64,000 nt of DNA from Larkinella knui (GTDB taxonomy: Bacteria > Bacteroidota > Bacteroidia > Cytophagales > Spirosomataceae). Made by a program: the position numbers and the translations under genes. The DNA lies in the NCBI RefSeq assembly GCF_003858645.1, contig NZ_RQJP01000003.1:62001-126000 (forward strand), in the 5' to 3' direction. Below are positions 1-7,305 of this stretch, in pieces. Under the pieces are notes generated by a model. The model was not told the origin of the DNA, searched no databases, and was given only the letters and a program-made list of their open reading frames with translations. How positions within the stretch are numbered: the first letter of the stretch is position 1; every line of letters starts with the position of its first letter.

Positions 1-139
1 CGTCCGCTTTGGGGGTTGCTTGGCCTGATTCGATTCGTTTCAAGGTAGGTGGCGTAGTGCCTAACAGAGTAGCTAATTGATTCATTGACGTGACGGGTCC
101 GCGTTGTCTAAGTTCAGAGATTTTTTGTCCAATATTCAC
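1..139 (-). CDS. XRE-family (Cro/CI-like) repressor, N-terminal fragment
   Basis: Leftward reading frame opening with GTG at 137-139 and cut by the window edge after 46 codons. The product begins VNIGQKISELRQRG and continues through QLATLLGTTPPTLKRIESG, a typical XRE helix-turn-helix with its recognition helix around TPPTLKRIE. An in-frame TAA lies just upstream, so the GTG is the most plausible start. It diverges from the rightward early genes, the classical position of a phage lysogeny repressor. A palindrome related to the early-promoter operators lies 14 bp upstream (153-169), suggesting autoregulation (inference). The C-terminal sensing or protease domain is not visible. Confidence 0.75.
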   Translation of the reverse strand, partial: MNIGQKISELRQRGPVTSMNQLATLLGTTPPTLKRIESGQATPKAD

Positions 140-152
140 GGCTTTGTCAATC

Positions 153-169
153 GTTTATAATTTTTAAAC
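153..169. promoter_or_regulatory. Candidate repressor operator (GTTTATA-N3-TTTAAAC)
   Basis: 17-bp inverted repeat GTTTATAATTTTTAAAC; 6 of 7 arm positions pair around a 3-bp spacer. It has the same size and left arm as the palindromes in the two early promoters (692-708 and 36633-36649). Further GTTTATA half sites lie at 192-198 and 256-262; the second forms an outward repeat ATAAAC-G-GTTTAT at 249-261. The cluster lies between the divergent repressor and the first rightward gene, as in an immunity region. Binding by the XRE protein is inferred. Confidence 0.5.
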
Positions 170-278
170 TTTTTACGCCGTGTAGCACGAAGTTTATAAA
201 AATATCTTATACTTTTACGAAACCGATGCTGAACGGTTCAATAATTTAATAAACGGTTTATAAATCTGTTTAAAAAAA

Positions 279-650
279 ATGGTCACTGAAGAAAAAACAA
301 TACAGCCGGTGCCGGTTTCCGGTCCCGGTTTTCAACGCATGATCGCGGAAATTGACCGGTATGGACGCCGGAATGTAGCGGCACATGCCGGGCTATCGTA
401 CCAGACCGTTTGTAATTACATCTGGAGCCAACCTACCTCATTAACAACGCGTTCGGATATTGCAAAGGGATTGTTTGCAGCCGCCAAAGCCGACCTGCTG
501 AAGAAAAAAGGAGAGCTACTGGAAGGCGTTGAAACGTTGCAGTCCTTAGTCGATGCAATCCGGGAAGAATTAGGAGAAGATTTTTTAAAAGAATTACAAA
601 CCAATGAGCTGCCAACGGTAAAAGTTCAAGAACTCAGTTCGCAGGAGTAA
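279..650 (+). CDS. Small helix-turn-helix early protein (Cro-position)
   Basis: 123 residues. Residues about 30-60 (NVAAHAGLSYQTVCNYIW) resemble a helix-turn-helix; the rest is helical with an acidic C-terminus. It is the first rightward gene opposite the XRE repressor, separated by a region with several GTTTATA half sites, so a Cro-like or early regulatory role is plausible from position. The start follows an A-run, as is usual for Bacteroidota leaders. No family recognised with certainty. Confidence 0.6.
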   Translation: MVTEEKTIQPVPVSGPGFQRMIAEIDRYGRRNVAAHAGLSYQTVCNYIWSQPTSLTTRSDIAKGLFAAAKADLLKKKGELLEGVETLQSLVDAIREELGEDFLKELQTNELPTVKVQELSSQE

Positions 651-682
651 GGAATTTGTTTGATATTTTTTTATAATGTTGC

Positions 683-712
683 TTGTAAGTTGTTTATAAA
701 GTATTAACTTTG
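683..712 (+). promoter_or_regulatory. Left early promoter with embedded operator
   Basis: -33 TTG at 683-685 and -7 TAACTTTG at 705-712, spaced 19 bp, match the Bacteroidota consensus TTG-N19-TAnnTTTG. The 17-bp inverted repeat GTTTATAAAGTATTAAC (692-708; arms match 6 of 7) sits between and over these boxes, so a bound repressor would block the polymerase. It is followed by the A-rich leader AACAAACAAACAT. The same module recurs at 36624-36653. Confidence 0.8.
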
Positions 713-738
713 AAACAACAAACAAACATTTTGACACT

Positions 739-1023
739 ATGAAAACCTTAACGATTTACCAAATGCTCGCAGCCGAACAAGTTACCGAATTGGATAACTA
801 CCTGCAAGCTACGGTATACGGAGCGAATTGCGAAGTACACGACATTCTGCCGGATGGTACGGTACGGGTCAACATCTCTTACGAAGGCCGGTACCTGACG
901 AGTGAAACTGAACTGGTGACAATCGAAAGTAAACTCGATTGGACCGTTGATCAGGTCGCTCAAGCCGTTCAGGCCGAAGTAGACGCCATCACGGAGGGAG
1001 TCGCTGAACCCCTCGAGTATTAA
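739..1023 (+). CDS. Hypothetical phage early protein
   Basis: 94 residues, acidic, no family recognised. It is the first gene behind the left early promoter; its ATG lies in the context CACTATGAAAA, identical to the context of the gene behind the second copy of this promoter at 36680. A strong hairpin terminator follows seven bases after the stop, so this gene may be the most heavily transcribed of the block. A role soon after infection or induction is inferred from position only. Confidence 0.6.
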   Translation: MKTLTIYQMLAAEQVTELDNYLQATVYGANCEVHDILPDGTVRVNISYEGRYLTSETELVTIESKLDWTVDQVAQAVQAEVDAITEGVAEPLEY

Positions 1024-1029
1024 TCACCG

Positions 1030-1053
1030 GGCCGGGAGCCCGGCCTTTCTTTT
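1030..1053 (+). terminator. Intrinsic terminator
   Basis: GGCCGGG (1030-1036), loop AG, CCCGGCC (1039-1045), then TTTCTTTT. The 7-bp GC stem plus T-tract is a textbook intrinsic terminator, or an attenuator separating the first early gene from the rest of the left block. Confidence 0.75.
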
Positions 1054-1060
1054 ACTCATT

Positions 1061-1330
1061 ATGCCTACGATTGAACAGGAACTGGCCGAGATCAAGAAAC
1101 TAACCAAGCTCTCGGCTGTACGGCAAAAACTACTTTTTGATGTCGAGGACGTAGCCTTTTTAACTGGCTTCTCTGAAGAAACCGTTTACCGCTGGATTCG
1201 CACCGGTCGGGCGGTGGGCAAAAAGACGGTTTACCTGAAACCTGCCCAAGGGATCGCCGATCGAGGGCACCGCATTTTCCCCGATGAACTAGAATTTTTC
1301 CTTTCTCACTTCCCGCCAGCGCGGGCCTAA
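1061..1330 (+). CDS. MerR/excisionase-type helix-turn-helix protein
   Basis: 89 residues. The segment LLFDVEDVAFLTGFSEETVYRW resembles the helix_turn_helix_17/excisionase fold: a helix pair followed by a wing-like basic section and a conserved FPDELEFFL tail. Such proteins act as excisionases or small regulators in Bacteroidota mobile elements. It starts 7 bp after a terminator hairpin. Whether it is an excisionase (integrase partner) or a transcription factor cannot be decided; the visible integrase is a pseudogene. Confidence 0.65.
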   Translation: MPTIEQELAEIKKLTKLSAVRQKLLFDVEDVAFLTGFSEETVYRWIRTGRAVGKKTVYLKPAQGIADRGHRIFPDELEFFLSHFPPARA

Positions 1331-1342
1331 CTCCTTTCACTC

Positions 1343-1681
1343 ATGTCTTTCAAAACGTTATTTCCCGACAATGCAGACGGGATTACCCAACTGCGCGTTC
1401 TCAACGCCTGCGTCGCTGCGGCTTCTGCTGAACTGACGATCTGGCAGGGTATGGCGAAGATCGAAAGCGTTACCGATCGCCGGATCAAGTTCAGCATCGA
1501 TCAGGTTTACGCCCTTCTATCCGGTCTCTACATTTCTACGATTCTCTACACGTTGCAGGAACTGGAAGAAGATTATGGATTCATCACCGGTGCCAGTGAA
1601 GGCTTTGAATTTTTGCGGCTTACCCCGAAGCTGTTTAAAATGAGTCAACCACTTCCCGCCCTTGACGCCTTAGCCGCATGA
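1343..1681 (+). CDS. Hypothetical phage protein
   Basis: 112 residues, mostly helical with no recognisable motif. It lies 12 bp downstream of the excisionase-like gene, and its stop overlaps the start of the next small gene (ATGA at 1678-1681), pointing to translational coupling. Confidence 0.6.
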   Translation: MSFKTLFPDNADGITQLRVLNACVAAASAELTIWQGMAKIESVTDRRIKFSIDQVYALLSGLYISTILYTLQELEEDYGFITGASEGFEFLRLTPKLFKMSQPLPALDALAA

Positions 1682-1794
1682 AGTACGCCCGGCTCGTGTG
1701 CCGATTCTCCCAGTGGGTGGATCGGCACGATTCCAAAGTCCTCATTTTCTATTTCGTCACCCTATTTATTTTCCTGCTATGCATGCGGAAGTAA
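1678..1794 (+). CDS. Small membrane protein (38 aa)
   Basis: 38 codons starting in an ATGA overlap with the previous stop. After a basic N-terminus (MKYARLVCRF) comes a hydrophobic stretch, LIFYFVTLFIFLLCM, long enough for one membrane helix, then MRK. The coupling and hydrophobic design support a real small phage membrane protein. Function unknown. Confidence 0.5.
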   Translation: MKYARLVCRFSQWVDRHDSKVLIFYFVTLFIFLLCMRK

Positions 1795-1955
1795 GACCAG
1801 ACCAGACCCGCCGTGCGGGTTTCAACGCCGGGATCGACCGGGCTATTCAAATCCTCGCTCAGCGAAAAATCGGATTGTATAACGGTGGCCGGACGCTCGT
1901 CGGGCTTGAGATTGAAATGTCGATCAAAGAACTCAAAGAAGCCAAACTGCCATGA
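1779..1955 (+). CDS. Small hypothetical phage protein
   Basis: 58 residues beginning MHAEVRPDQTRRAGFNAGID. The frame is open further upstream, but that extension overlaps two other coding frames, so the ATG at 1779 is preferred. It overlaps the end of the 38-residue membrane protein and is coupled to the next gene by an ATGA-type overlap at 1952. Helical C-terminus; no family recognised. Confidence 0.5.
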   Translation: MHAEVRPDQTRRAGFNAGIDRAIQILAQRKIGLYNGGRTLVGLEIEMSIKELKEAKLP

Positions 1956-2143
1956 AAGAAGCTGTATACAAAGCCCTGCTCGTCGCCCTGGTGGGTCTAA
2001 CAATCTTCATTGTCCTGATCTGCCTTACCCTCCACCTGGAGGCTTACCGTACCCACCGAACCCAGGATCTGCCGATGTGGACTGTGCTGCTGTTTCTGGC
2101 AGTCGGTGCGCTTATCGTGTGGCCACATTTCAAACGTGACTAA
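1952..2143 (+). CDS. Small two-helix membrane protein
   Basis: 63 residues with two hydrophobic helices (about 8-28 and 43-58) and a polar, basic loop (YRTHRTQD). It overlaps the gene before it and ends directly against the replication initiator start at 2144. Could be a superinfection-exclusion or membrane-anchoring early protein; nothing in the sequence decides this. Confidence 0.55.
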   Translation: MKEAVYKALLVALVGLTIFIVLICLTLHLEAYRTHRTQDLPMWTVLLFLAVGALIVWPHFKRD

Positions 2144-3034
2144 ATGGATTTCACAACGATTTACCACCCGGTCCGGAAGCAGTTCGGATTAAGCTGTAAC
2201 GAGTACTGTGTTGCCGATATGATCTTCTGGCTCTCCAGTAATCCGGAGGCTCCCGTACCGGGGTGGTGCAATGCTTCGAATGGCTACCTGGCCGAGCACA
2301 TGGTACTCACCAGGCAGTCGATAATTACGATTACGCAGAAGTTGGAATCGCTGGGGCTGATCGAAAAAAACGGGGATTTGAAACGTACTTCTAAGATCTG
2401 GTATAAGGCTGTAACAGGGTGTAAAGAAAGTTTACAGGGTGTAAAGAAAGTTGACACCCCTACCCTGTCAAGAAAGTTTACACCCTGTCAAAAAAGTTTA
2501 CAGGAAGGTGTAAAGAAACTTGACACAGATATATATATAGATATACAAAAAGAAGAAGTAGTAGACGTAGTAGTTGAAACGGGCGAAGTGAAAATTGAAC
2601 CGCTCGAAACAAAAACGACAGCAATCCCCCCCGTTGCGGCCACCCCCCCAGACGATCTGATCGAAGTACTGACCCAGCACGAACAAAATCTGAAAAACAA
2701 TTCAGAGTTCGTTCGCGGCACCGCCAGAGCACTTGGCGTAAAAACTGCCGATGGCCAGTACGATATCGAAAGAATCAGGACGCTTATCGGTCGATTCTTC
2801 GCCGAGCAAATCGTTGCCGAAAACCAACGGGCACGTGTCTGGAGCGAAGCTAAACGGCACTGCTACTCCTGGATCAGGATTCAAATCGAAAAACAACCTA
2901 GTCCCAATGAACGATCTAATCAAAGCCGGTTCGAGCCTTCCGGCAAAGCAAACCCCCGCCCTGCCAAACGGCTTGCAATTGTCACCGACGAGCAACTCCT
3001 TGCTCGAATGCAGGAACGGGAAAAAGGTGGCTGA
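2144..3034 (+). CDS. Phage replication initiator (lambda O-like organisation)
   Basis: 296 residues. Residues about 12-90 form a winged-helix domain of the helix_turn_helix_36 type (CNEYCVADMIFWL ... NGYLAEHMVLTRQSIITITQKLESLGLI). Residues about 93-128 are encoded by five 17-bp palindromic repeats; an acidic linker and a helical C-terminal domain (about 175-260) follow. A DNA-binding N-terminus with repeats inside the gene is the layout of lambdoid O proteins and related initiators, which bind iterons in their own gene to start replication. It abuts the membrane protein upstream and overlaps the next gene by 128 bp, consistent with an initiator/helicase-loader pair. The initiator role is inferred from domain and architecture. 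Confidence 0.75.
   Translation: MDFTTIYHPVRKQFGLSCNEYCVADMIFWLSSNPEAPVPGWCNASNGYLAEHMVLTRQSIITITQKLESLGLIEKNGDLKRTSKIWYKAVTGCKESLQGVKKVDTPTLSRKFTPCQKSLQEGVKKLDTDIYIDIQKEEVVDVVVETGEVKIEPLETKTTAIPPVAATPPDDLIEVLTQHEQNLKNNSEFVRGTARALGVKTADGQYDIERIRTLIGRFFAEQIVAENQRARVWSEAKRHCYSWIRIQIEKQPSPNERSNQSRFEPSGKANPRPAKRLAIVTDEQLLARMQEREKGG
2420..2551. repeat. Iterons plus AT-rich tract: probable phage replication origin
   Basis: Five copies of a 17-bp palindrome, consensus TGTMAARAAASTTKACA, at 2420-2436, 2440-2456, 2466-2482, 2486-2502 and 2509-2525. Start-to-start spacing is 20, 26, 20 and 23 bp. Copy 1, TGTAAAGAAAGTTTACA, is an inverted repeat of TGTAAA around GAAAG. Immediately downstream lies an AT-rich tract with GATATATATATAGATATAC (2529-2547). 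Iterons followed by an AT-rich unwinding region inside an initiator gene match the lambda ori layout. Confidence 0.8.
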
Positions 3035-3713
3035 AGCGACCGTTAGCGAGCTTAATAAACTAATCGGTGGCATTGTCGCCCTGCTCGGTATTAAGATCAC
3101 CGATGAGGACGTGGCTGCGCACGAAGATACAGTGATCACCGTGATCGGCTGGATCAAACGTCGTTACGCCACCTGGACACTCGATGAAATCCGACTGGCC
3201 TACGAACTGGCGGTTGACCGGAAGCTCGACGTCGAACCGTTCAGGGCCATAGATCCGAATTATTTCAGTGATGTGATGGCGGCATTTGGTCGGTTTCGGG
3301 CCAACGACGATGCACTCCAGCGCGTATACCGGAATCAGTTACTGATTTCCGATCGGCCCGAACCAACCCCGGAACAGATCAACGCATTCATGGAGTCGGA
3401 ACTTCAAAATGCCATCAATCAGGTTTGGGCGGGTGAGGAATATCCGGATCTGGGAAACGGCCTTTATGACTGGCTGGACAAAAAAGGACGGATTCCTTTC
3501 ACCCCGGCCCAGAAATGGGCCTACGTCGAACAGGCTGAACCGCTCGTCCGGGCGAAGATTGCTGCCGAAGTCGCCACCGCTCCGGATCAGTGGAGCCAGC
3601 GCAATCTGAAGGCGCTGCTTAACGCCAGCATTCAGAATAATACCGACCTGGCCAGCCGGGTCCGCTCCTACGCCAAATACCTGGCACTTAACGATTATCT
3701 CAAAACGCTGTAA
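2907..3713 (+). CDS. Putative replication partner (lambda P-position protein)
   Basis: 268 residues from the ATG at 2907 (MNDLIKAGSS). The frame is open back to 2751, but that part merely shadows the initiator, so 2907 is preferred, leaving a 128-bp overlap. The central segment (ATWTLDEIRLAYELAVDR, then DPNYFSDVMAAFGRFR) is helical. The position directly after an O-like initiator suggests a helicase loader or other replication protein, but no loader or ATPase motif is visible, so the role is inferred from synteny only. Confidence 0.6.
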   Translation: MNDLIKAGSSLPAKQTPALPNGLQLSPTSNSLLECRNGKKVAEATVSELNKLIGGIVALLGIKITDEDVAAHEDTVITVIGWIKRRYATWTLDEIRLAYELAVDRKLDVEPFRAIDPNYFSDVMAAFGRFRANDDALQRVYRNQLLISDRPEPTPEQINAFMESELQNAINQVWAGEEYPDLGNGLYDWLDKKGRIPFTPAQKWAYVEQAEPLVRAKIAAEVATAPDQWSQRNLKALLNASIQNNTDLASRVRSYAKYLALNDYLKTL

Positions 3714-3715
3714 TC

Positions 3716-4042
3716 ATGCAACAACCAAACCTGTTTCACAACACGTCCGACCTGACCGGTCAGGACCTGAAGGAAGTAACCGCACAGGCCCAGAGCCAAA
3801 CGCAGGCGGTTTTAAACTTTTTCAAAAAGTACCCTGGCATGTTGTTCATGCCCAGCGAGGTGCATCAAAAAATGGTCAACCTGAAGCTGATCAACTGGCG
3901 GACGCCGATCCAGTCGATTCGCCGGGCACTGACGTATCTGACCCGCCGTGGTGACCTGATCAAGACCCCGCGCAAAAAAGCAGGCTCGTTCGGTGCCCGG
4001 CATCCGGAGTACTGCTGGACGCTTAACCAACCTGCCCAATGA
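3716..4042 (+). CDS. Hypothetical winged-helix-like phage protein with N-terminal QxxLF motif
   Basis: 108 residues. It starts MQQPNLF, which fits the QxxLF pattern of sliding-clamp-binding peptides; a phage clamp gene lies 1.2 kb downstream. Residues about 30-100 (VLNFFKKYPGMLFMPSEV ... IQSIRRALTYLTRRGDLI) have the helix-helix-strand rhythm of a winged-helix domain. It follows the preceding gene by 2 bp and overlaps the nuclease gene by 4 bp (ATGA), so it is part of the replication operon. Confidence 0.55.
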   Translation: MQQPNLFHNTSDLTGQDLKEVTAQAQSQTQAVLNFFKKYPGMLFMPSEVHQKMVNLKLINWRTPIQSIRRALTYLTRRGDLIKTPRKKAGSFGARHPEYCWTLNQPAQ

Positions 4043-4476
4043 TTGATCCCCCATTTTTAACCCGTGCCGCAGCGGATAAAATTCTCAACAAACGCCCGGT
4101 AAAACGTAAACCGGTATCTCAGGAATCCGGCCTTCAGATCGCCTGCGTGCGATGGTTTCGAATGCAATACCGGGACTATTCAAAGCTCCTGTTTGCCATC
4201 CCCAACGGAGGTCACAGAAACAAGGCTGTAGCCACTAAACTCAAAGCTGAAGGTGTTCTGGCGGGTGTGCCTGATCTACTGTTAGCGGTGCCGTCTGGAC
4301 GCTTCTGTGGCCTGTTCATCGAGATGAAGGTCCGCTATCAGGATGGATCAAAGAACTACGCCAGCCCCGAACAAAAAGAAGTAATGGCTGGCCTTCACAA
4401 GCAAGGGTACCAGGTGGCCACCTGCTACGACCTGACCGAGTTTATCCTAACCATCAACGAGTATTTAATCCCCTGA
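4039..4476 (+). CDS. VRR-NUC domain nuclease
   Basis: 145 residues. Conserved VRR-NUC (PD-(D/E)XK superfamily) landmarks are visible: QIACVRWFRMQY, the IPNGG turn, GVPDLLLA with the catalytic Asp, and FIEMKV with the catalytic Glu and Lys; Q and Y follow in the C-terminal helices. Stand-alone VRR-NUC proteins are common in phage replication modules and are thought to cleave branched or single-stranded DNA. It overlaps the gene before it by 4 bp. Confidence 0.85.
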   Translation: MIDPPFLTRAAADKILNKRPVKRKPVSQESGLQIACVRWFRMQYRDYSKLLFAIPNGGHRNKAVATKLKAEGVLAGVPDLLLAVPSGRFCGLFIEMKVRYQDGSKNYASPEQKEVMAGLHKQGYQVATCYDLTEFILTINEYLIP

Positions 4477-4480
4477 TCCC

Positions 4481-4996
4481 ATGTGGCACATTAGCACCAT
4501 CGAATACGGCATTACCGACGAGAAGGGTAATTACAAGGCCGTCAGTGAGAAGTTCCTCCAGTATGGCGTCACTTACGGCGATGTTGAAGCGCAGCTCGTC
4601 GACATGCTCAGAGGCCGGGTAGGAACCTGGGAAACTCCAGCCATCACCCGGTTCAAGAAACGGCCCGAGGTGATCTTCAACAGCAGCCAGAACCCGATCT
4701 ATAAAGTCAAGGCTGAGTATGATTCCGGTGATGATAAAAAGCAATCGGTCGTCCTGTTCGTGCCTGCCGAAAGTATCGCTGACGCCGAAGCCCAGGTACG
4801 CTACTACTACCGGACGGCCTTGACCGATTACACGCCTGTTGAAGCGACCCGGACCAAACTAAAAGGGATTTACGACCCTAAAAATGAGATCTGGGTAGGT
4901 GATTTCAGGAACCGGATGGAAGCCCTGAAGGATGCCGGTAAGACCACCGCCCCCGCCAAAAAGAAGGTGAAGGAACCGACATTATTCGATAATTAA
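4481..4996 (+). CDS. DUF4494-like phage protein
   Basis: 171 residues. The pattern (WHISTIEYGITDEKG, later VSEKFLQYGVTYGDVEAQL and PIYKVKAEYDSGD) resembles the Bacteroidota DUF4494 family frequently found in phage and mobile-element replication regions; its function is unknown. A lysine-rich tail ends in EPTLFDN, a weak match to clamp-binding peptides (Glu replaces the usual Gln). It sits between the VRR-NUC nuclease and the sliding clamp. Confidence 0.6.
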   Translation: MWHISTIEYGITDEKGNYKAVSEKFLQYGVTYGDVEAQLVDMLRGRVGTWETPAITRFKKRPEVIFNSSQNPIYKVKAEYDSGDDKKQSVVLFVPAESIADAEAQVRYYYRTALTDYTPVEATRTKLKGIYDPKNEIWVGDFRNRMEALKDAGKTTAPAKKKVKEPTLFDN

Positions 4997-5019
4997 TTCA
5001 CGCTTAACTACAAACAAAC

Positions 5020-5232
5020 ATGCCAGAAGAATTTGGAAACGGATCACCACTTGGGCCAGGCAAGGTAATGTTAGTCTTTGAAAATGGGGAACCCGAGGAT
5101 CCCATTGAAACGAAGGTCTATTGCAACCTGACCGGCATCCGATCGCTAGCCGATGATTACCTCGAAGAGGCCATATTAGAGGCCTTCCGCAAACACAGTT
5201 ACAAACTCACAGACTTAATCAATAACCTTTAA
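5020..5232 (+). CDS. Small hypothetical phage protein
   Basis: 70 residues, acidic, with a C-terminal helix (EAILEAFRKHSYKLTDLINNL in two parts). The start is preceded by ACAAACAAACATG, the same A-rich leader found behind both early promoters. It lies 4 bp upstream of the sliding clamp gene. Not recognised. Confidence 0.55.
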   Translation: MPEEFGNGSPLGPGKVMLVFENGEPEDPIETKVYCNLTGIRSLADDYLEEAILEAFRKHSYKLTDLINNL

Positions 5233-5236
5233 TTCC

Positions 5237-6382
5237 ATGACGCATTCATTGATCGTACCATCCGGCCTGCTCCGGAAAGCCCTCCAGTACATCGGCGGAG
5301 TAGTTGCCAAAAACCCAATCGTCCCCGTTCTCGAAAATGCCAAAGTTGAGGTGGACGGACGCAATATGAAGCTGACCGGCTCGAACCTGTTTATGATTTT
5401 ATCGACCACGATCGAAGTCGAGGCCTCCGGTGAATTTATTTTTTTAATGCCGTTGAAGAAAATGAATGATCTGCTGGCGTTGCTCCCGGAGCAACCGCTG
5501 ACCATTTCGACGAATGAGTTTTTCGGCATCAACATTTCTGCCGAAAGTGGCAAGTACAAGCTCTCCGGTGAGAACCCGATTGACTTCCCGAAAACGCCAC
5601 CGATCGCAGCGATGGATTGCCGGGTGCTGGATTCTACGGATCGGGAGGTGTTGGTCAACTCGATCGAAAATTCGCTTTATGCGGTTAATACGGATGATTT
5701 ACGACCAGCTATGTGTACGGTTTGCCTGCGACTTCGGCACGATGGTATTGTAATTTGTTCCACCAACGGCCACCAGTTGAGCCACACGTCGCTTTGGGCG
5801 CTGGATGCCCTCTCGGTCGATAAACAGACCGACGTACTGCTGCATCGTCAGTTTGCTAATATCCTGGTTAAACTTCACAAGGAAGCCGAGGAAAACGAAC
5901 CTCTGCACTTCTCCTTCAACCAGAACCGGATCGAAGCCCGGATTGGGAACAGGACGGCATCGGCAAAAGTCGTAGACGAACGGTTCCCGGACTTTGAAAA
6001 TGCGATTCCAAAGAATAACCCGATCGTAGTTAAGTTAGACCGTAAACGGCTGATGGGTACCCTGCGCCGGATTCTTTTGATGGCCAACCAGGCGACTCAC
6101 CAGGTGCGGCTTGATTTTGGATCGCTCTCGAATCTGACGGTTTCAGCGCAGGATCTGGACTATAGCAACGAAGGCAGCGAGGAGATAAAAGTAGAGGAGT
6201 ATGAGGGCGAGGCAATTAGTATCGGGTTCAATGCTAAGATGCTGGTAGAATGTCTGGATCATGCCACCAGTGACACAATCAGCCTGGAACTGTCGGCACC
6301 TAACCGGGCCATGCTCGGCTACGATGAGGATCGGGATCACTTCTTTCTTCAAATGCCAACCATGCTCGCAACCTACGCTTAA
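5237..6382 (+). CDS. dnaN: Phage-encoded DNA polymerase III beta subunit (sliding clamp)
   Basis: 381 residues, close to the usual beta-clamp length (about 366-375). The N-terminus (LIVPSGLLRKALQYIGGVV, then PIVPVLENAKVEV) and the central NGHQLS and VVDERFPDFENAIP segments are characteristic of DnaN. The C-terminal domain ends HFFLQMPTMLATYA, matching the family's PM-R-like end. The clamp would tether polymerases and other clamp-binding proteins to phage DNA. Location in the early operon beside initiator and nuclease genes shows it is a phage copy rather than the host gene. Proteins carrying QxxLF-type peptides are encoded at 3716 and 37882. Confidence 0.9.
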   Translation: MTHSLIVPSGLLRKALQYIGGVVAKNPIVPVLENAKVEVDGRNMKLTGSNLFMILSTTIEVEASGEFIFLMPLKKMNDLLALLPEQPLTISTNEFFGINISAESGKYKLSGENPIDFPKTPPIAAMDCRVLDSTDREVLVNSIENSLYAVNTDDLRPAMCTVCLRLRHDGIVICSTNGHQLSHTSLWALDALSVDKQTDVLLHRQFANILVKLHKEAEENEPLHFSFNQNRIEARIGNRTASAKVVDERFPDFENAIPKNNPIVVKLDRKRLMGTLRRILLMANQATHQVRLDFGSLSNLTVSAQDLDYSNEGSEEIKVEEYEGEAISIGFNAKMLVECLDHATSDTISLELSAPNRAMLGYDEDRDHFFLQMPTMLATYA

Positions 6383-6395
6383 CCCATCAACCCCA

Positions 6396-6425
6396 CCCAC
6401 CGGGTCAAAGGTGGGCACCCTTTTT
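6396..6425 (+). terminator. Weak terminator-like hairpin
   Basis: CCCACC (6396-6401), 8-base loop, GGTGGG (6410-6415), then CACCC and TTTTT directly before the next ATG. The U-run is displaced from the stem, so this may be an attenuator or a chance structure after the clamp gene. Confidence 0.3.
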
Positions 6426-6809
6426 ATGAAGCTAAAATATTTCACTCCGGAAGACTTTAAGAAAACCAAAAGCTCGGTTCGTCGGCCGACGTTCACAATT
6501 ACTAAAAACGCCTTGCTGGTACTGAATAAAGAACTGGTCGCCCAATTGAAAGTAGTCGAGGGCGACACGGTCATCCTCGGCCAGGACGAGAAATTGCAGA
6601 AAGACTGGTTTATCGGCAAGTCAGAGGTTGGTTTTAAACTGAAGAAGACAACCGGCGATGCATTAGGGTTCAGTTGTAAGGAATTTGCGGAGTTGCTCCG
6701 CGGTCAATTTCCCAAAATCCCCCCTCCAATTCGCGTGCCAGTTAGCCCCCATCAGACCGAAAATGAGGGAAATATTATCTATGCCTTATTAACAAAAGCC
6801 AATGACTAA
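6426..6809 (+). CDS. Hypothetical phage protein
   Basis: 127 residues from the ATG at 6426; an upstream open extension only shadows the clamp gene and is rejected. The product (KLKYFTPEDFKKTKSS ... LVVL-type strands, then a C-terminal basic region) has a small beta-rich core but no recognised domain. The stop overlaps the next start by 8 bp. Confidence 0.55.
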   Translation: MKLKYFTPEDFKKTKSSVRRPTFTITKNALLVLNKELVAQLKVVEGDTVILGQDEKLQKDWFIGKSEVGFKLKKTTGDALGFSCKEFAELLRGQFPKIPPPIRVPVSPHQTENEGNIIYALLTKAND

Positions 6810-7305
6810 AATTTCAAAGACCAAAGCAAAAATCGACATCTACGATACTGGTCGAGTGTTTTTCGAGAATACTACTTTAACTACGATGCAGATCCTGACC
6901 GCGCTCGATGTGTTGCGCGAAGCCATGCGTCAGACACTCGTCGGGAAGGAAACCGAGCCTACTCCGGAGCTGGCCAAACGGATGGGCGAGCATACCTTGA
7001 AAGGCCGTTATGAATTTTACGCTGTAGCCAAAACCGAACCAATCAATGAGGAATCTTCTGCTGATCCCGCTTCTCCTACTGATTCTGTCGGGTTGCCTGA
7101 CGGAAAAGAGAATACGCCGGAATGCCCACCAGTTGACGGACACGACCTACGTGACGAAGACGGTAACGGTAACGATTCCGAAAGATTCAGCGATCGTCCG
7201 GACGGTGACGGACACGACGCGGATCTTCCTGACGGAGCGTCAGGGCCGGGCAACGGTGACGCTGATCAGGACGCCAACCGAAACCTCGGCGAAGGCGGTT
7301 TGTGA
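6802..7305 (+). CDS. Hypothetical phage protein, C-terminal part overprinted by spanin gene
   Basis: 167 residues. Residues 1-80 (KISKTKAKIDIYDTGRVFF, then MQILTALDVLREAMRQ) look like a small folded domain. From about residue 82 onwards the reading frame shares 260 bp with the spanin-like gene at 7046 in another frame, and the product becomes Asp/Gly-rich and low in complexity. The C-terminal half may therefore be a disordered by-product of the overlapping gene. Function not recognised. Confidence 0.5.
   Translation: MTKISKTKAKIDIYDTGRVFFENTTLTTMQILTALDVLREAMRQTLVGKETEPTPELAKRMGEHTLKGRYEFYAVAKTEPINEESSADPASPTDSVGLPDGKENTPECPPVDGHDLRDEDGNGNDSERFSDRPDGDGHDADLPDGASGPGNGDADQDANRNLGEGGL

Noticed and set aside
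2420-2525. Short regularly spaced repeats resembling a CRISPR array
   Set aside because: Repeats are 17-bp palindromes with only 3-9 bp between them, lie within a coding frame and precede an AT-rich tract. Fits replication iterons, not spacers.
2751-2906. Upstream extension of the 268-residue replication gene
   Set aside because: Those codons shadow the initiator gene in another frame and give Ser/Lys/Gly-rich filler; the ATG at 2907 is preferred.
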